A DNA stretch of 64,000 nt from Colwellia sp. E2M01 (GTDB taxonomy: Bacteria > Pseudomonadota > Gammaproteobacteria > Enterobacterales > Alteromonadaceae): NCBI RefSeq assembly GCF_018860585.1, contig NZ_JAHKPR010000020.1, positions 1-64,000 on the forward strand, written 5' to 3'. The position numbers and the translations under genes are program-made. Positions 54,906 through 64,000 of this stretch are shown here, piece after piece (positions within the stretch are counted from its first letter, which is position 1; each line of letters opens with the position of its first letter). Below the pieces are notes generated by a model that worked only from the letters and a program-made list of their open reading frames with translations, was not told where the DNA came from and searched no databases.

Positions 54906-55865
54906 TTATAAGATTTTAAGAATTGCTTTAGCGGTATGCTCATTAGTTATTAAGGCGTTAATAAGCTTTCCTTTAAGTGCAGCGTGTATCGCATTCACTT
55001 TGTCTGTACCTGCGGCAATACCATAAACAGGGTTACTGGCATTGATGGTTAATGGGGCACTTACTACACGTTCATTGGTTGCATTGGCTAGTAATTGTCC
55101 ATTTTTGTCGTATAGCCAACTGATTATTTCCCCTATGGCGCCTTCATTTTTAATGACATCAAGGGCATTATCATTAATAAAGCCATCCATTAATAAAGGT
55201 GCATTTTCAGTGATTTGTCCAATACCTACAAAGGTTGCATCAGCTTCTTGTACTAAGCTAAAAATACTCTTTACTGGTTGTAGGCTATGTAAAACTTGTT
55301 TTTCTTCAACGCTGGAGGCTATTACTGGTAAAGGCATTGGGTAATGTTTGGCGTTTACGCGATTAGCCATTGAGATGACAATATCATAGGCTGACGCTGA
55401 GCCATCAGCCATCATGTTGCCTAACATAGATACTATGTTATGTTGTGGAGATTGCATTGTTGGTAATTCGTCAATACAGGCTTTTAGTGCTCTACCAGTG
55501 CCAAACGCTAATGTCTTTGGTGTCTCTGATTTTAAATAACGCTCTAAAATCGTTGCGCCACATTGGGCTAAACCATGATTTGAATCAGGGGTGTTAGGAT
55601 CGCTTGGTACTATTTCACATTCAACTAAATTAAATTTATTCTTGAGCTGTTGTGCTAATTCCATACATTGAGCGATAGGGTGATCTAAGCGCACTTTTAT
55701 CAAACCTTCACTCACTGCTAGGGCAACTAAACGTTGTGCTGATTGACGTGATACTTCCAGCTTTTGGGCAATTTCTTCTTGAGTATTTTTGGCAACATAA
55801 TAAAGCCAGGCTGCACGAGCGGCATCTTCTAAACGCTGCAATTCTGTTGTTGATTTGTTTTCCAT
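54906..55865 (-). CDS. SorC/DeoR-type sugar-binding regulator
   Basis: 319 aa. The N-terminal helix-turn-helix (NTQEEIAQKLEVSRQSAQRLVALAVSEGLI is the region; core EEIAQKLEVSRQSAQRL) is followed by a sugar-phosphate-binding domain (FGTGRALKACIDELP, DATFVGIGQITENAPLL, YGIAAGTDKVNAIHAALKG). It should respond to a phosphorylated sugar from this locus and control the permease-dehydrogenase-kinase genes downstream. The ATG at 55865 is clear. Confidence 0.9.
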   Translation of the reverse strand: MENKSTTELQRLEDAARAAWLYYVAKNTQEEIAQKLEVSRQSAQRLVALAVSEGLIKVRLDHPIAQCMELAQQLKNKFNLVECEIVPSDPNTPDSNHGLAQCGATILERYLKSETPKTLAFGTGRALKACIDELPTMQSPQHNIVSMLGNMMADGSASAYDIVISMANRVNAKHYPMPLPVIASSVEEKQVLHSLQPVKSIFSLVQEADATFVGIGQITENAPLLMDGFINDNALDVIKNEGAIGEIISWLYDKNGQLLANATNERVVSAPLTINASNPVYGIAAGTDKVNAIHAALKGKLINALITNEHTAKAILKIL

Positions 55866-55924
55866 AAAGGCACCTGTTGTAATTATCTGTATGTATTTTT
55901 TATATTTTTTAAAGCGTTTGACGG

Positions 55925-56635
55925 TTAAATTCTACGTTGAGCTTTATTAGTATTCGTGGTGATTAATTTAGGTTGTAATTGGAGGAAATCTTGCCAGTGT
56001 CGCATTATCTTGGTTTCTGGGTATGTAGTAGCAATTGCTTGGCTAGTGGCTTCAGTCATATGTAACCCCCCTTGATAATGAATAACCTGCATACCGGCAG
56101 CGACAGCCGCACTAACACCCGCGACACTGTCTTCAATGACCAAACAATGCTGTGGTGCTACTTGCATCGTTTTTGCTGCGTGTAAAAATAAGTCTGGTGC
56201 TGGTTTACCGTTTTCAACTTCTGCAGCGGTAAAAACCTTGCCACAGAAAAAACGGTCGAGACCAACAATATTTAGAGCGCGATCAGTGCGTGTTGGACTA
56301 CTGCTAGTCGCTAAACAAAACGGAATAGCTAAGTGCGGTAGTAGTCCTGTAATACCTTGGGTCGCTTTTAAACCCGTTGAAAATTTGCCAAGTAAGGCAA
56401 TGCGGTACTCTTCTTCAAATGAATTAGCCAGCTGTATGTTAAAAGCACTATCCAGTTTTTCTTTTACCGAGCTAAAGCTACAACCTAAAAAGTGTTGTTG
56501 AACATAAGCCATGTTAATTTCGACGCCTAAAGGTAATAACTGTTCAATCAATACCTGAGCACTGATGATTTCACTGTCAATTAAGACACCATCACAGTCA
56601 AAAATAATTAGTTCAATTTTGTTTGTTATTGTCAT
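55925..56635 (-). CDS. HAD-family phosphatase/phosphoglucomutase-like
   Basis: 236 aa. Motif I is LIIFDCDGVLIDSE (nucleophile aspartate), motif II LATSSSPTR, motif III KPAPDLFL and motif IV VIEDSVAGVSAAVAAG. This is the beta-phosphoglucomutase/sugar phosphatase branch (YfbT, YieH, YniC). In this operon it may dephosphorylate a polyol or sugar phosphate, or protect against toxic phosphates. It is first in the minus-strand locus, 59 bases before the regulator gene, with a 12-bp tandem repeat just upstream. Confidence 0.88.
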   Translation of the reverse strand: MTITNKIELIIFDCDGVLIDSEIISAQVLIEQLLPLGVEINMAYVQQHFLGCSFSSVKEKLDSAFNIQLANSFEEEYRIALLGKFSTGLKATQGITGLLPHLAIPFCLATSSSPTRTDRALNIVGLDRFFCGKVFTAAEVENGKPAPDLFLHAAKTMQVAPQHCLVIEDSVAGVSAAVAAGMQVIHYQGGLHMTEATSQAIATTYPETKIMRHWQDFLQLQPKLITTNTNKAQRRI

Positions 56636-56657
56636 TTTTTATGCCTGTATTTTTATT

Positions 56658-56699
56658 ATTAACTTGTTTATTAACTTGTTTATTAACTTGTTTATTAAC
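56658..56699. repeat. 12-bp tandem repeat
   Basis: ATTAACTTGTTT occurs three times in exact succession (56658, 56670, 56682), and a fourth partial unit follows. It lies 23-64 bases upstream of the HAD gene start, inside its likely promoter or leader. Confidence 0.9.
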
Positions 56700-56990
56700 G
56701 TAACTATTTATAAATATATATTTAACAGTGACTTATTGTTTGTTGGAAGTTACCTTAAAACATGTTTGAGCACAAGCTCTTGTATTGGGCTTTTGCTCAG
56801 GGGTGGGGCATAATCGCACTAGGAAAGTGCAGTGTCAATCTTTAGATGTGTTTTTTTTAAACAACTTTAAGGTTGTTATTTGAGAGGAGCTATTTTTGTT
56901 GGCCTATCGGCAAGGTGTTTTTTGAAATTAATATGGCTGAAAATAACTTGTCGTGGTGTTTGATTAGTTATTTTGAGGAAAGCAAGCTTG

Positions 56991-57026
56991 AGAATCTAGA
57001 ACCTAGATTCTAGAACCTAGATTCTA
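56991..57026. repeat. Palindromic CTAGATTCTAGAAC repeat
   Basis: AGAATCTAG-AAC-CTAGATTCT is a perfect inverted repeat (56991-57011), and the 14-base unit CTAGAACCTAGATT occurs twice in a row. It lies 26 bases past the stop of the GGDEF-EAL gene and could form a hairpin at its 3' end. Confidence 0.75.
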
Positions 57027-57051
57027 GGTGGTAAGTTCTAAGTTGTAGTTT

Positions 57052-60000
57052 TTAACTCATTGGCTTTATAACTTGCCAGGCTGCAGCGGGTTTCCAGTTG
57101 TTAACCCAATCAGGAAAATCACTTGCCGGCATTGGTTTAGCGATACCATAACCTTGCGCAAAGTCACATCCTAGCTGTAACAGCACAGTGCCATGTTCAA
57201 TGGTTTCAACCCCTTCTGCAATAACGTCTCGTTTGAACGATTTAGCTAAAGCTATTACACCTTCAACAATGGCTAAATCTTCAGGATCGTATAACATATC
57301 ACGCACGAAGCTTTGGTCTATTTTAATAACTTTTGCTGGTAGGCGACGAAGGTAAGTTAGAGAGGAGTAACCGGTGCCAAAATCGTCTAAAGAAAAGCTA
57401 ATCCCTAGTTTTATACAGTTACACATAACTTCAGAAACATGTTTTACGTCGTCTAAAGCCGTTGTTTCTAAGACTTCCAGCGCTAAGTAACTAGGATCTA
57501 CATCAGCATGTTCACTAAGTAACTGGGTTAATCTTTCTGTAAAATCAGGTTGTTGTAATTGCACAGCCGCTAAGTTGACACTTATGCGTAATGGTAAACC
57601 GGTTACCATGTTTTGCCACTGCCTAATTTGTAACAGCGCGCTCTTTATTACCCATTCACCTAATTCAATACTGATAGCATTGTTTTCTATTATGGGTAAA
57701 AAGTCGTTTGGATATAGTAACCCTTTTTCTGGATGTTGCCAGCGAATAAGAGCCTCAGCCCCTGTTACCTTTCCTGTACGCATGTTTACTTTAGGTTGAT
57801 AGTGCAGCACAAATTGTTCGTTATCTAAAGCTAAGCGGATTGCCGCTAAATTTTCATGTTGATTTTTAATGGCATCATCTTGGGCGGTATCAAAAGAGTG
57901 ATAATGATTTTTACCTGACTCTTTAGCAATATACATGGCTTGATCAGCATGCCGCATTAGTTGATCTGTACTCACATTATCTTGAGGATAAAATGTCACG
58001 CCAATACTCGCTGATATATTTAACACCGTTTGATCAATTGTTACTGGATCAGAAGCCGCGACTAATAAACGCTCTAATACCGGTTCACACTCTTGTGCCG
58101 TGTTTTCATTAGGCAAGTCTGTTAATACCGCGACGAATTCATCACCGCCAATGCGCGATAAACTATCACCTTCACGTAGGGCTGCTTTCATTCGAACGGA
58201 AAGGGCAATCAGTAATTCATCTCCCATGTCATGCCCGTAAGCATCATTAACGGCTTTAAAACCGTCTAGATCTAAAAATACAACCGCTAAGGAGCTTCCA
58301 TTGCGGTTACATTGTAGCATTGCTTGCGATAAGCGATCTGCAAGTAAAGAACGATTAGGCAGGTTGGTTAGTGCGTCAAAATGGGCGATATGTTCGAGTT
58401 GATTTTGATGTTCTTTAATTGCGGTAATATCATTACCTAAGGCAACATAATGGGTTGCAACTCCTTGTTCATTAAGTACCGCGCTGATAGTTTTCATTTC
58501 CGCGAATAATTCACCATTTTTACGAATATTCCAAAGCTCTCCTTGCCAATAACCTTGATTTTTTAAGGTTTTCCACATCTCGTTATAGAACTCTTTAGTT
58601 TGTTTTCCTGACTTTAAAAAACGAGGGTTTTTACCTATGGCTTCGGTGCGGCTATAACCTGTGGTGGTGGTAAAGGTTTCATTAACATCAATAATTATGC
58701 TATTTGTATCGGTGATGACGATACTTTCTCGAGCATGAGAAAATACACTGGCAGCGAGTTTTAGTTTTTCTTCGGAAAGTTTTCGTGTAGTAATATCGCT
58801 ATGCGTTCCGCTCATACGTAGCGGCTTACCTTCAGCATCGCGTTGTATTACGTTAGCTTGATCATGAATCCAAATATAATCGCCACTTTTAGTTAACATG
58901 CGATATTCAATACTATGTGCTTTAGACTTGCCTTCAAGTACGTTATTAATTGATGTCCATGCTTTTTCTCTGTCTTCAGGATGCACGAAATCTGCCCACT
59001 GATTAGTGGTTTTTTTTATCTCGTTATAGCTGTAGCCCAACATAACAGCCCAACGTTCATTTCTTTCTACTTTACCTGTAACAATATGCCAATCCCAATA
59101 ACCTAATTCTGCCCCTTCTAATACCAATTGCATTTGTTCGCCACTGGACTTTAAAGCTACATTGTCTTGGGTTTTCTCAATAGCAATACTTGTTAAACTA
59201 GCTATTTGTTCTATTAAGGTAATATTCTCTGCTGTTGGTAGATGCGTGTTATGATGATAAATCGCAAAAGTGCCAAGTACTTTTCCTTGCGTAGAAAGTA
59301 TGGGCTCAGACCAGCATGAGCCTAACTTTGCTTGCTGCGCTAACGCTTTATAAGCTTGCCAGTTAGGATGGTTTTGAATCTCTTCGACAATGACACGTTT
59401 TTTAGTAAAGGCAGCTTCACCACATGAGCCAACGCCATCACCAATTTCTATACCATTAATTGCACTACTATAAAACTCAGGTAAGTTTGGTGCGGCGCCA
59501 AGTATTAACCGTTTACCTGTATCATCGAGTAATAAAATACTACATAACATGGTCGTGTTGTTTTGTTCAACACTGTTGACAATAGCTTCAAGAATAATAG
59601 GTAACTTTTCATTACTGGCGATAAGCTCTAATACATGAGAGCGGAGTTTTTCACGTAACTCCATCTCTTTTCTGTAGGTAATATCGTGAATACATGACCA
59701 AGTGTAAGTCTCGTTATCTGGTTTTACGACGCTAACACCATTTAACACTACAGGTACGAGTCGCCCAGATTTATGGATATACTCTTTTTCATAAGGGCCG
59801 TAGCGACCCGTATTTTTTAATGAGGCGAGCTGAATGTTTTCTTCGTTTTTATAGGATGTAGGTGTGAGGTCCCAGTAGCTCAGTTGATAAATTTCTGCTT
59901 TGTTATAACCAATAATATCAAGATATGCTTGATTAACCTCAATAAGATTTCCATCTTTATCATTAAGTGCCATACCCACTAACGCTGTTTCGAACATGGC

Positions 60001-60516
60001 GCGATATTTATCTTCGTTTTCTTTAAGTAAGTCAGCAGCGCTTTTTTGTGCGGTAATATCTTGTACAAAACCTGATATTTTATAGGGTATGCCATTGGCG
60101 TCGAGTATGGCTTTACCACGACAGTCGATCCAACGTTCTTGCGAGTTATGAGGTAGATTTACTTTACATTGAATGTGATGTTCTTCGCCAGTGGCAAAAC
60201 AATGCTCAATAGATGCGGTGAATAGACGTAAGTCGGCGGAGTTGAGTAAGTTCGAAAAAGATTTTGGTTTTGTGTTGTTGTTAATCGGAAATTCAAATAA
60301 CCGATACATGTCTTCAGACCAATGTGTTGTGTTATCGGCTAAAATTTCCCAATGCCCGATGAGTGCGTATTTGTGTAACTCATAAAGGTGAGACTTATCA
60401 TTAAGTAATTCGCTCTCAATATTTTTTCTCGTATTTACTTCTTTTAATAGACAATATATCCAAATAGAAAATAAAATAACGACGATAAAAAAAATACTGA
60501 GAATAAAAATGTTCAA
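57052..60516 (-). CDS. Multi-sensor PAS/GAF GGDEF-EAL protein
   Basis: 1154 aa. One N-terminal membrane span, then PAS (about 48-155), PAS (165-285), GAF (300-450), PAS (460-580), PAS (590-710), GGDEF (715-880, loop RIGGDEFVAVL) and EAL (890-1140, AEALIRWQHP and DDFGTGYSSLTYLRRL). Both catalytic signatures are intact, so it may make or degrade c-di-GMP according to its signals. The start is TTG 60516, supported by AAGGAT seven bases upstream. Single-gene unit. Confidence 0.92.
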   Translation of the reverse strand: MNIFILSIFFIVVILFSIWIYCLLKEVNTRKNIESELLNDKSHLYELHKYALIGHWEILADNTTHWSEDMYRLFEFPINNNTKPKSFSNLLNSADLRLFTASIEHCFATGEEHHIQCKVNLPHNSQERWIDCRGKAILDANGIPYKISGFVQDITAQKSAADLLKENEDKYRAMFETALVGMALNDKDGNLIEVNQAYLDIIGYNKAEIYQLSYWDLTPTSYKNEENIQLASLKNTGRYGPYEKEYIHKSGRLVPVVLNGVSVVKPDNETYTWSCIHDITYRKEMELREKLRSHVLELIASNEKLPIILEAIVNSVEQNNTTMLCSILLLDDTGKRLILGAAPNLPEFYSSAINGIEIGDGVGSCGEAAFTKKRVIVEEIQNHPNWQAYKALAQQAKLGSCWSEPILSTQGKVLGTFAIYHHNTHLPTAENITLIEQIASLTSIAIEKTQDNVALKSSGEQMQLVLEGAELGYWDWHIVTGKVERNERWAVMLGYSYNEIKKTTNQWADFVHPEDREKAWTSINNVLEGKSKAHSIEYRMLTKSGDYIWIHDQANVIQRDAEGKPLRMSGTHSDITTRKLSEEKLKLAASVFSHARESIVITDTNSIIIDVNETFTTTTGYSRTEAIGKNPRFLKSGKQTKEFYNEMWKTLKNQGYWQGELWNIRKNGELFAEMKTISAVLNEQGVATHYVALGNDITAIKEHQNQLEHIAHFDALTNLPNRSLLADRLSQAMLQCNRNGSSLAVVFLDLDGFKAVNDAYGHDMGDELLIALSVRMKAALREGDSLSRIGGDEFVAVLTDLPNENTAQECEPVLERLLVAASDPVTIDQTVLNISASIGVTFYPQDNVSTDQLMRHADQAMYIAKESGKNHYHSFDTAQDDAIKNQHENLAAIRLALDNEQFVLHYQPKVNMRTGKVTGAEALIRWQHPEKGLLYPNDFLPIIENNAISIELGEWVIKSALLQIRQWQNMVTGLPLRISVNLAAVQLQQPDFTERLTQLLSEHADVDPSYLALEVLETTALDDVKHVSEVMCNCIKLGISFSLDDFGTGYSSLTYLRRLPAKVIKIDQSFVRDMLYDPEDLAIVEGVIALAKSFKRDVIAEGVETIEHGTVLLQLGCDFAQGYGIAKPMPASDFPDWVNNWKPAAAWQVIKPMS

Positions 60517-61001
60517 ACGTTATCCTTAGTTATAGCTTTAGTGATGTAGTTTATTTGCTTAGGGTCTGTTGATCTTTCGAGATTACTTTACAGCAACTTG
60601 TTTGGACTTCTTTGTATTAATAGTAGACAAGTCAGAGCATGCGAGGTGTAACTTGCTACACGAAGATGCGATAACGCCGTATAAATTTCAAACAAGTGCT
60701 GTCTTTAGGTTTATTTAAAACGAATTTACTCTTTGTTGCTAGCTTTTTAAATAGAATGACTAGTTCTCGAAGTAATAAGTAAAGTTCGCGCCGCGATTAA
60801 ATTCGTTTTTAATTGAATAAATTTTATCTCTGAAAGATCATCATACCCTAATACTTCAAAAAAACGTCTTTTATTAGAATATAGCATGATTGTGTTTATA
60901 GCTAGAAACTAGTTGTGTAGTGTTTGGTATGCCTTAATTTATTTTAAGAGCATGGGTATTTTATAAAAAAATAAGGCATCGGGAAACGAGGCCTTATAGG
61001 G
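60517..61001. other. Intergenic region containing a MITE-like element
   Basis: 485 bases between two minus-strand genes. Most of it is the element at 60559-60851; outside it only AT-rich sequence was seen. Confidence 0.55.
60559..60851. mobile_element. MITE-like element with imperfect terminal inverted repeats
   Basis: 293 bases with no coding capacity. The left end TTAGGGTCTGTTGATCTTTC and the reverse complement of the right end TTAGGGTATGATGATCTTTC agree over about 25 bases with two mismatches and one indel. Internal inverted pairs are ACAGCAACTTGTTT with AAACAAGTGCTGT and AAAACGAATTTA with TAAATTCGTTTT. No clear target-site duplication was found. The left end resembles 6535-6549. Confidence 0.6.
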
Positions 61002-62027
61002 TTATGTGATCTTTATGATTTGTTTTCCGGTAAAACCACCGTTGATTTGCCTATGTAATGCCGCAGAAATATTATCGGCATTGAAATCAACCGAGGTAAC
61101 TTTCGGGGGGATAATATTACCTTGGGCAACTGCTTCAAGTAGCTCTTTACTTAAAAAGCCCATTTTTTGTTGCGCACATAAACTATTACACAACCATGCG
61201 CCTGCTAAAGAAATGATACCTATATTAGGGGCTTTTCTAAACATTAATGCAGGTTCAAAAAGAGGCAATGGTTTTAAACAAGCGATGCGGCCACAGAAAC
61301 GCATTAATTCAATGTTTCGCGCTGTTGTTTCTCCACCTAATGAATCAAGTACGGCATCAAAACCTTGCGGACCTACTTCACGACTTAGCTTGTCAGCGAG
61401 CTTTTTATCTTGGTAATCAAAAACAACATCAGCACCTAACTTAGTGACTAACTTATGATTACGTTTTGCTGCAGTAGTAAATACATCAGCACCTAATTGT
61501 TTGGCAAATTGAATAGCAAATTGACCTACAGCGCCAGCGCCAGCATCAATAAAAATACTTTCGCCTTGTATAATTTGCAGCTTTTTCATGGCTATTAGAG
61601 CAGTCATTCCTGCGCAAGGCAAGGTTGCAGCATCGCTACCTGTAACACTATCAGGTACAACCGACACTGCAAAATTAGGGACGCTGGCGTATTCACTTAA
61701 TACGCCTTGTCCGCCAATATTAGCGTGCCACATAACGCGATCGCCAACCGTAGGAAATAAGCCTTTTTTGGCTTGAACGACAGTGCCTACCGCATCAAAC
61801 CCCATAATATGTGGGTAATGCCACTGACAAAATCCTTTTTTAGCAAGCTCAACATCTGTTGGGTTTAAGCCAACATATTCAACTTTTACTATCAGTTCTT
61901 GATCGCCACAATGAGGTAGCGGAATTTGTACCTCAGATAAACTTAACGCGTTGTTAGGTTTATCAAGGACAATAGCCCGCATTAACTCGGGTAATTCAAT
62001 TAAATTTAAGGTGTCAGTGTTTTGCAT
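61002..62027 (-). CDS. Zinc-independent MDR oxidoreductase (quinone reductase-like)
   Basis: 341 aa from ATG 62027; a TTG three codons upstream is less likely. Medium-chain dehydrogenase fold: VEYVGLNPTDVELAKKGF, IMGFDAVGTVVQ, an NADP site IFIDAGAGAVGQFAIQFAKQ and LDSLGGETTARN. No structural-zinc cysteine cluster is seen, as in quinone oxidoreductases. The substrate is unknown. The start lies 13 bases after the outer-membrane factor stop, so it is probably in the efflux operon. Confidence 0.88.
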   Translation of the reverse strand: MQNTDTLNLIELPELMRAIVLDKPNNALSLSEVQIPLPHCGDQELIVKVEYVGLNPTDVELAKKGFCQWHYPHIMGFDAVGTVVQAKKGLFPTVGDRVMWHANIGGQGVLSEYASVPNFAVSVVPDSVTGSDAATLPCAGMTALIAMKKLQIIQGESIFIDAGAGAVGQFAIQFAKQLGADVFTTAAKRNHKLVTKLGADVVFDYQDKKLADKLSREVGPQGFDAVLDSLGGETTARNIELMRFCGRIACLKPLPLFEPALMFRKAPNIGIISLAGAWLCNSLCAQQKMGFLSKELLEAVAQGNIIPPKVTSVDFNADNISAALHRQINGGFTGKQIIKIT

Positions 62028-62039
62028 AAATATCAAATA

Positions 62040-63431
62040 TTATAAACTTGTTAAACCGAAACTCCATCTGCCGTTAAATGCTTGGTAAGCATTTACTTTA
62101 GCGATAGATGAAATAATTTGTGCGTTAACAGTATTTTCTTGCGCTATTAAAACATCTTGTCTTGCATCTAACAACTCTAAGTAGGGAATTTGACCTTCTT
62201 GGTACATAGAGTTTGCTTGAATAAAAGCTTTGTTAGCAAAATTAAAACGTCTATCGGCATATTTTTTTTGTTCCATGCTTTTAGATAATAAACGTAAGGA
62301 TAGTTCACTGTCATTAACTGCTTTTAAAACCACATTTTGATACTGATTGTATGCTGCTTCACTTAAATATTCTTGTGAGTCGCGTTGTGCTAATAACGCA
62401 GGGTAACTTAATAACGACCATTCTATTTGTGGCGCTATTTGCCAGTTTTTTTCTGTGTCGCTAAGCTGGGTATTACCTAAACTTAATACGCCAATAAAAG
62501 CATCTAAACTCACTTCAGGATATAAAGCTCTACTTGCTGCCACACTTAATGAACTAGCTTGGCTAAAGTTATATAAAGCTTGGCTAATATCAGGACGCAA
62601 GGCTATTGATTTATTTGGCTCGGCTAAAGTAACAGTAAAGTCGGTTGTGAAAATGCTTTGTTCATCAACTAAGTTTAAGTCACCAGTTAAGCGACCCGTT
62701 AATACCGCAAGGGTTGATAAGTCGCGATATTGGGCATAACTTGCTTCCGGTAATAAGGCTTGTTGTTGAGCAAGCTGGGCGCGAGTACGGTTTAGGTCAA
62801 GTTCATTAGCAATACCTTCTTGTACGCGAGCTTCAAGCACATCAATACTTTGCTCTAGGGCAATAATTTGTTGATTTAAAATATCGAGTTTCTGTTTATT
62901 ACCTTGGTAGCTTATATAGCCAGTTACCACAGATGAAACTACTTCAACTTGTAATGCTCTTAACTGCTCACCTTGACTCATCGCTGAGGCGTCTGCTGCA
63001 TCAACTAACGCATTAATACGACCAAATAAATCTAACTGCCAACTTAATGCAAGATTTGCACTTGATTGACGAGTAATTGTATCGCCAATACCTGTACTTT
63101 GGCCGTTAACATAAGCACCACCTTGCGGAAAATACTCTGCTTCTTCTGCGCCTAATAATGCCAACGCACTTTTTAACTGTAGTTGGCTTGTTTTTAAGTC
63201 GTAGTTATTTGCTAAGGCATCGTCAACTAATTGATTAAGTTGTGTTGATTGCAGTTGTTGCCACCAGTTTACTTCGTCTTGACCTTTTAATTGGTCAGCG
63301 ATGTTAGTTTCTGCGACAAAAGACTCTACTGATTGTAAATGCTCAGGTGCGTTTATTTGACTAGCACAGCCTGACAATACAGTGCTAATTAATAGCGCAG
63401 TTGCCGTGAATTTATTTAATGATCTGTTCAT
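62040..63431 (-). CDS. Outer-membrane efflux lipoprotein (TolC/NodT family)
   Basis: 463 aa. The signal peptide ends in the lipobox VLSGC, so the protein is lipid-anchored. Two outer-membrane efflux repeats form the barrel-tunnel: the first from about 60 (LNQLVDDALANNYDLKTSQLQ), the second in the C-terminal half (ALYPEVSLDAF, YQEGQIPYLELLDARQDVL). It pairs with the RND pump encoded just upstream; its start overlaps that stop by four bases. Confidence 0.93.
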   Translation of the reverse strand: MNRSLNKFTATALLISTVLSGCASQINAPEHLQSVESFVAETNIADQLKGQDEVNWWQQLQSTQLNQLVDDALANNYDLKTSQLQLKSALALLGAEEAEYFPQGGAYVNGQSTGIGDTITRQSSANLALSWQLDLFGRINALVDAADASAMSQGEQLRALQVEVVSSVVTGYISYQGNKQKLDILNQQIIALEQSIDVLEARVQEGIANELDLNRTRAQLAQQQALLPEASYAQYRDLSTLAVLTGRLTGDLNLVDEQSIFTTDFTVTLAEPNKSIALRPDISQALYNFSQASSLSVAASRALYPEVSLDAFIGVLSLGNTQLSDTEKNWQIAPQIEWSLLSYPALLAQRDSQEYLSEAAYNQYQNVVLKAVNDSELSLRLLSKSMEQKKYADRRFNFANKAFIQANSMYQEGQIPYLELLDARQDVLIAQENTVNAQIISSIAKVNAYQAFNGRWSFGLTSL

Positions 63432-64000
63432 GCTTTTTCCTCACCTTTTCTTTGCTTAGGTGCGGTTAATAAAATATAAAATAATGGTGTAAATAATAAA
63501 CCAAATACTGTTACCCCAATCATCCCTGCAAATACCGCATTACCCATAGCATGACGCATTTCAGCACCAGCACCTGTTGCTAACACAAGAGGAATAACGC
63601 CAGCGGTAAAGGCAATAGAAGTCATCAATATTGGGCGTAAACGTAAGCGACATGATTCAATAATGGCGTCAAAATGAGATAAGCCTTGTTCATGTTGATC
63701 TTTAGCAAACTCTACCATTAAAATGGCATTTTTTGAGGCCAAAGCAACCAATACAATTAACGCAATTTGCGTGAAAATGTTGTTGTCTGAGCCCACTAAC
63801 CACACACCCAATAATGCTGAGAAAATAGTCATAGGTACAATTAATATAATCGCTAACGGTAAACGTAAACTTTCATATTGCGCAGCTAGTACCATAAATA
63901 CTAATAACACTACTAATGGGAATACGTAAACCATGGTATTACCCGCTAACATTTGCTGATAGGTGACTTCTGTCCACTCATAAGCAATATCTTGCGGTAA
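63428..64000 (-). CDS. RND multidrug efflux pump, C-terminal part
   Basis: The coding frame continues to the window edge, so the start is outside. The 190 residues present match the C-terminal quarter of AcrB/MexF-type (HAE1) pumps: AYEWTEVTYQQ, VLAAQYESLRLPLAIILIVP, KNAILMVEFAKDQHEQG, RLRPILMTSIAFTAGVIPLV and the last transmembrane helix. It exports hydrophobic drugs in exchange for protons together with the outer-membrane lipoprotein gene downstream. The adaptor gene is expected upstream, beyond the window. Confidence 0.95.
   Translation of the reverse strand, partial: LPQDIAYEWTEVTYQQMLAGNTMVYVFPLVVLLVFMVLAAQYESLRLPLAIILIVPMTIFSALLGVWLVGSDNNIFTQIALIVLVALASKNAILMVEFAKDQHEQGLSHFDAIIESCRLRLRPILMTSIAFTAGVIPLVLATGAGAEMRHAMGNAVFAGMIGVTVFGLLFTPLFYILLTAPKQRKGEEKA

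Larger units (their letters stand above)
56636..57051. promoter_or_regulatory. Control region upstream of the mannitol-type locus
   Basis: 416 bases between the GGDEF-EAL gene end and the HAD gene start. It holds the 12-bp tandem repeat (56658-56699), the half-sites TGAGCA and TGCTCA (56767-56772 and 56794-56799), which could be a SorC-type operator, and the repeated palindrome at 56991-57024. The roles are inferred. Confidence 0.4.

Noticed and set aside
56565-56813. 82-codon plus-strand frame with an INLF repeat
   Set aside because: It arises from translation of the 12-bp tandem repeat and overlaps the HAD gene on the other strand.
60559-60851. Intact insertion sequence
   Set aside because: No transposase frame exists between the inverted ends and no target-site duplication is visible.

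Overview
The window reads as AT-rich chromosome of a marine gammaproteobacterium, most likely of the Colwellia/Thalassotalea type (Alteromonadales). I judge this from memory of protein families: tyrS, M23 peptidase and anmK lie together; c-di-GMP proteins are abundant; ahpCF/katA/oxyR form a peroxide locus; a sulfatase and a mannitol-type locus suggest algal carbon. No database search was possible, so the genus is inference. No rRNA, tRNA, CRISPR array, prophage or intact transposase was found.

Layout. 1-6.4 kb: tyrS (minus), a CPBP membrane protease, the M23 peptidase/anmK pair of cell-wall turnover, a 63-aa unknown, and a 41-aa membrane protein behind a perfect FNR-type box. 6.8-20.5 kb: signalling and respiration, with a pseudo-receiver/hemerythrin protein, a respiratory D-lactate-type dehydrogenase, a hybrid histidine kinase, a diguanylate cyclase, two small proteins (VC0807-like and CBS), pyruvate kinase and a GGDEF-EAL protein. 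20.6-25.8 kb: peroxide defence (ahpF, ahpC, katA, oxyR). 25.9-30.5 kb: a tightly coupled minus-strand operon encoding glutamate-mutase-like subunits S and E, the chaperone-like GlmL protein and an AMP-forming adenylation enzyme, with rraA divergent. No methylaspartate ammonia-lyase or carrier protein is visible, so the end product is unknown; I regard this as the best candidate for an undescribed pathway.

31.1-37.3 kb is accessory: a RelB/ParE toxin-antitoxin pair, two overlapping unknown genes between direct repeats, a GNAT acetyltransferase, three tandem copies of a dispersed palindromic element, a frameshifted remnant of the 3' end of the downstream aminotransferase gene, and an MFS/LysR pair that looks inserted between the two aminotransferase ends. 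37.4-41.3 kb: aromatic/aspartate aminotransferase, serA, serC. 41.8-50.2 kb: lipoprotein sulfatase, a ParD-like/methionine aminopeptidase pair, a small P-loop kinase, a MocR regulator divergent from an orphan ccoG, a ModF-like ATPase and a GGDEF-tail pseudogene. 50.4-56.6 kb: HAD phosphatase, SorC regulator, NCS1-type permease, mannitol 2-dehydrogenase and fructokinase, together a likely mannitol-to-fructose-6-phosphate route. 57.1-64 kb: a large PAS/GAF/GGDEF/EAL protein, a MITE-like element, and an oxidoreductase downstream of an RND pump and its outer-membrane factor; the pump gene runs off the window.

Start codons were adjusted where a Shine-Dalgarno sequence or an ATGA overlap favours a codon inside the longest frame; this is stated in each entry.
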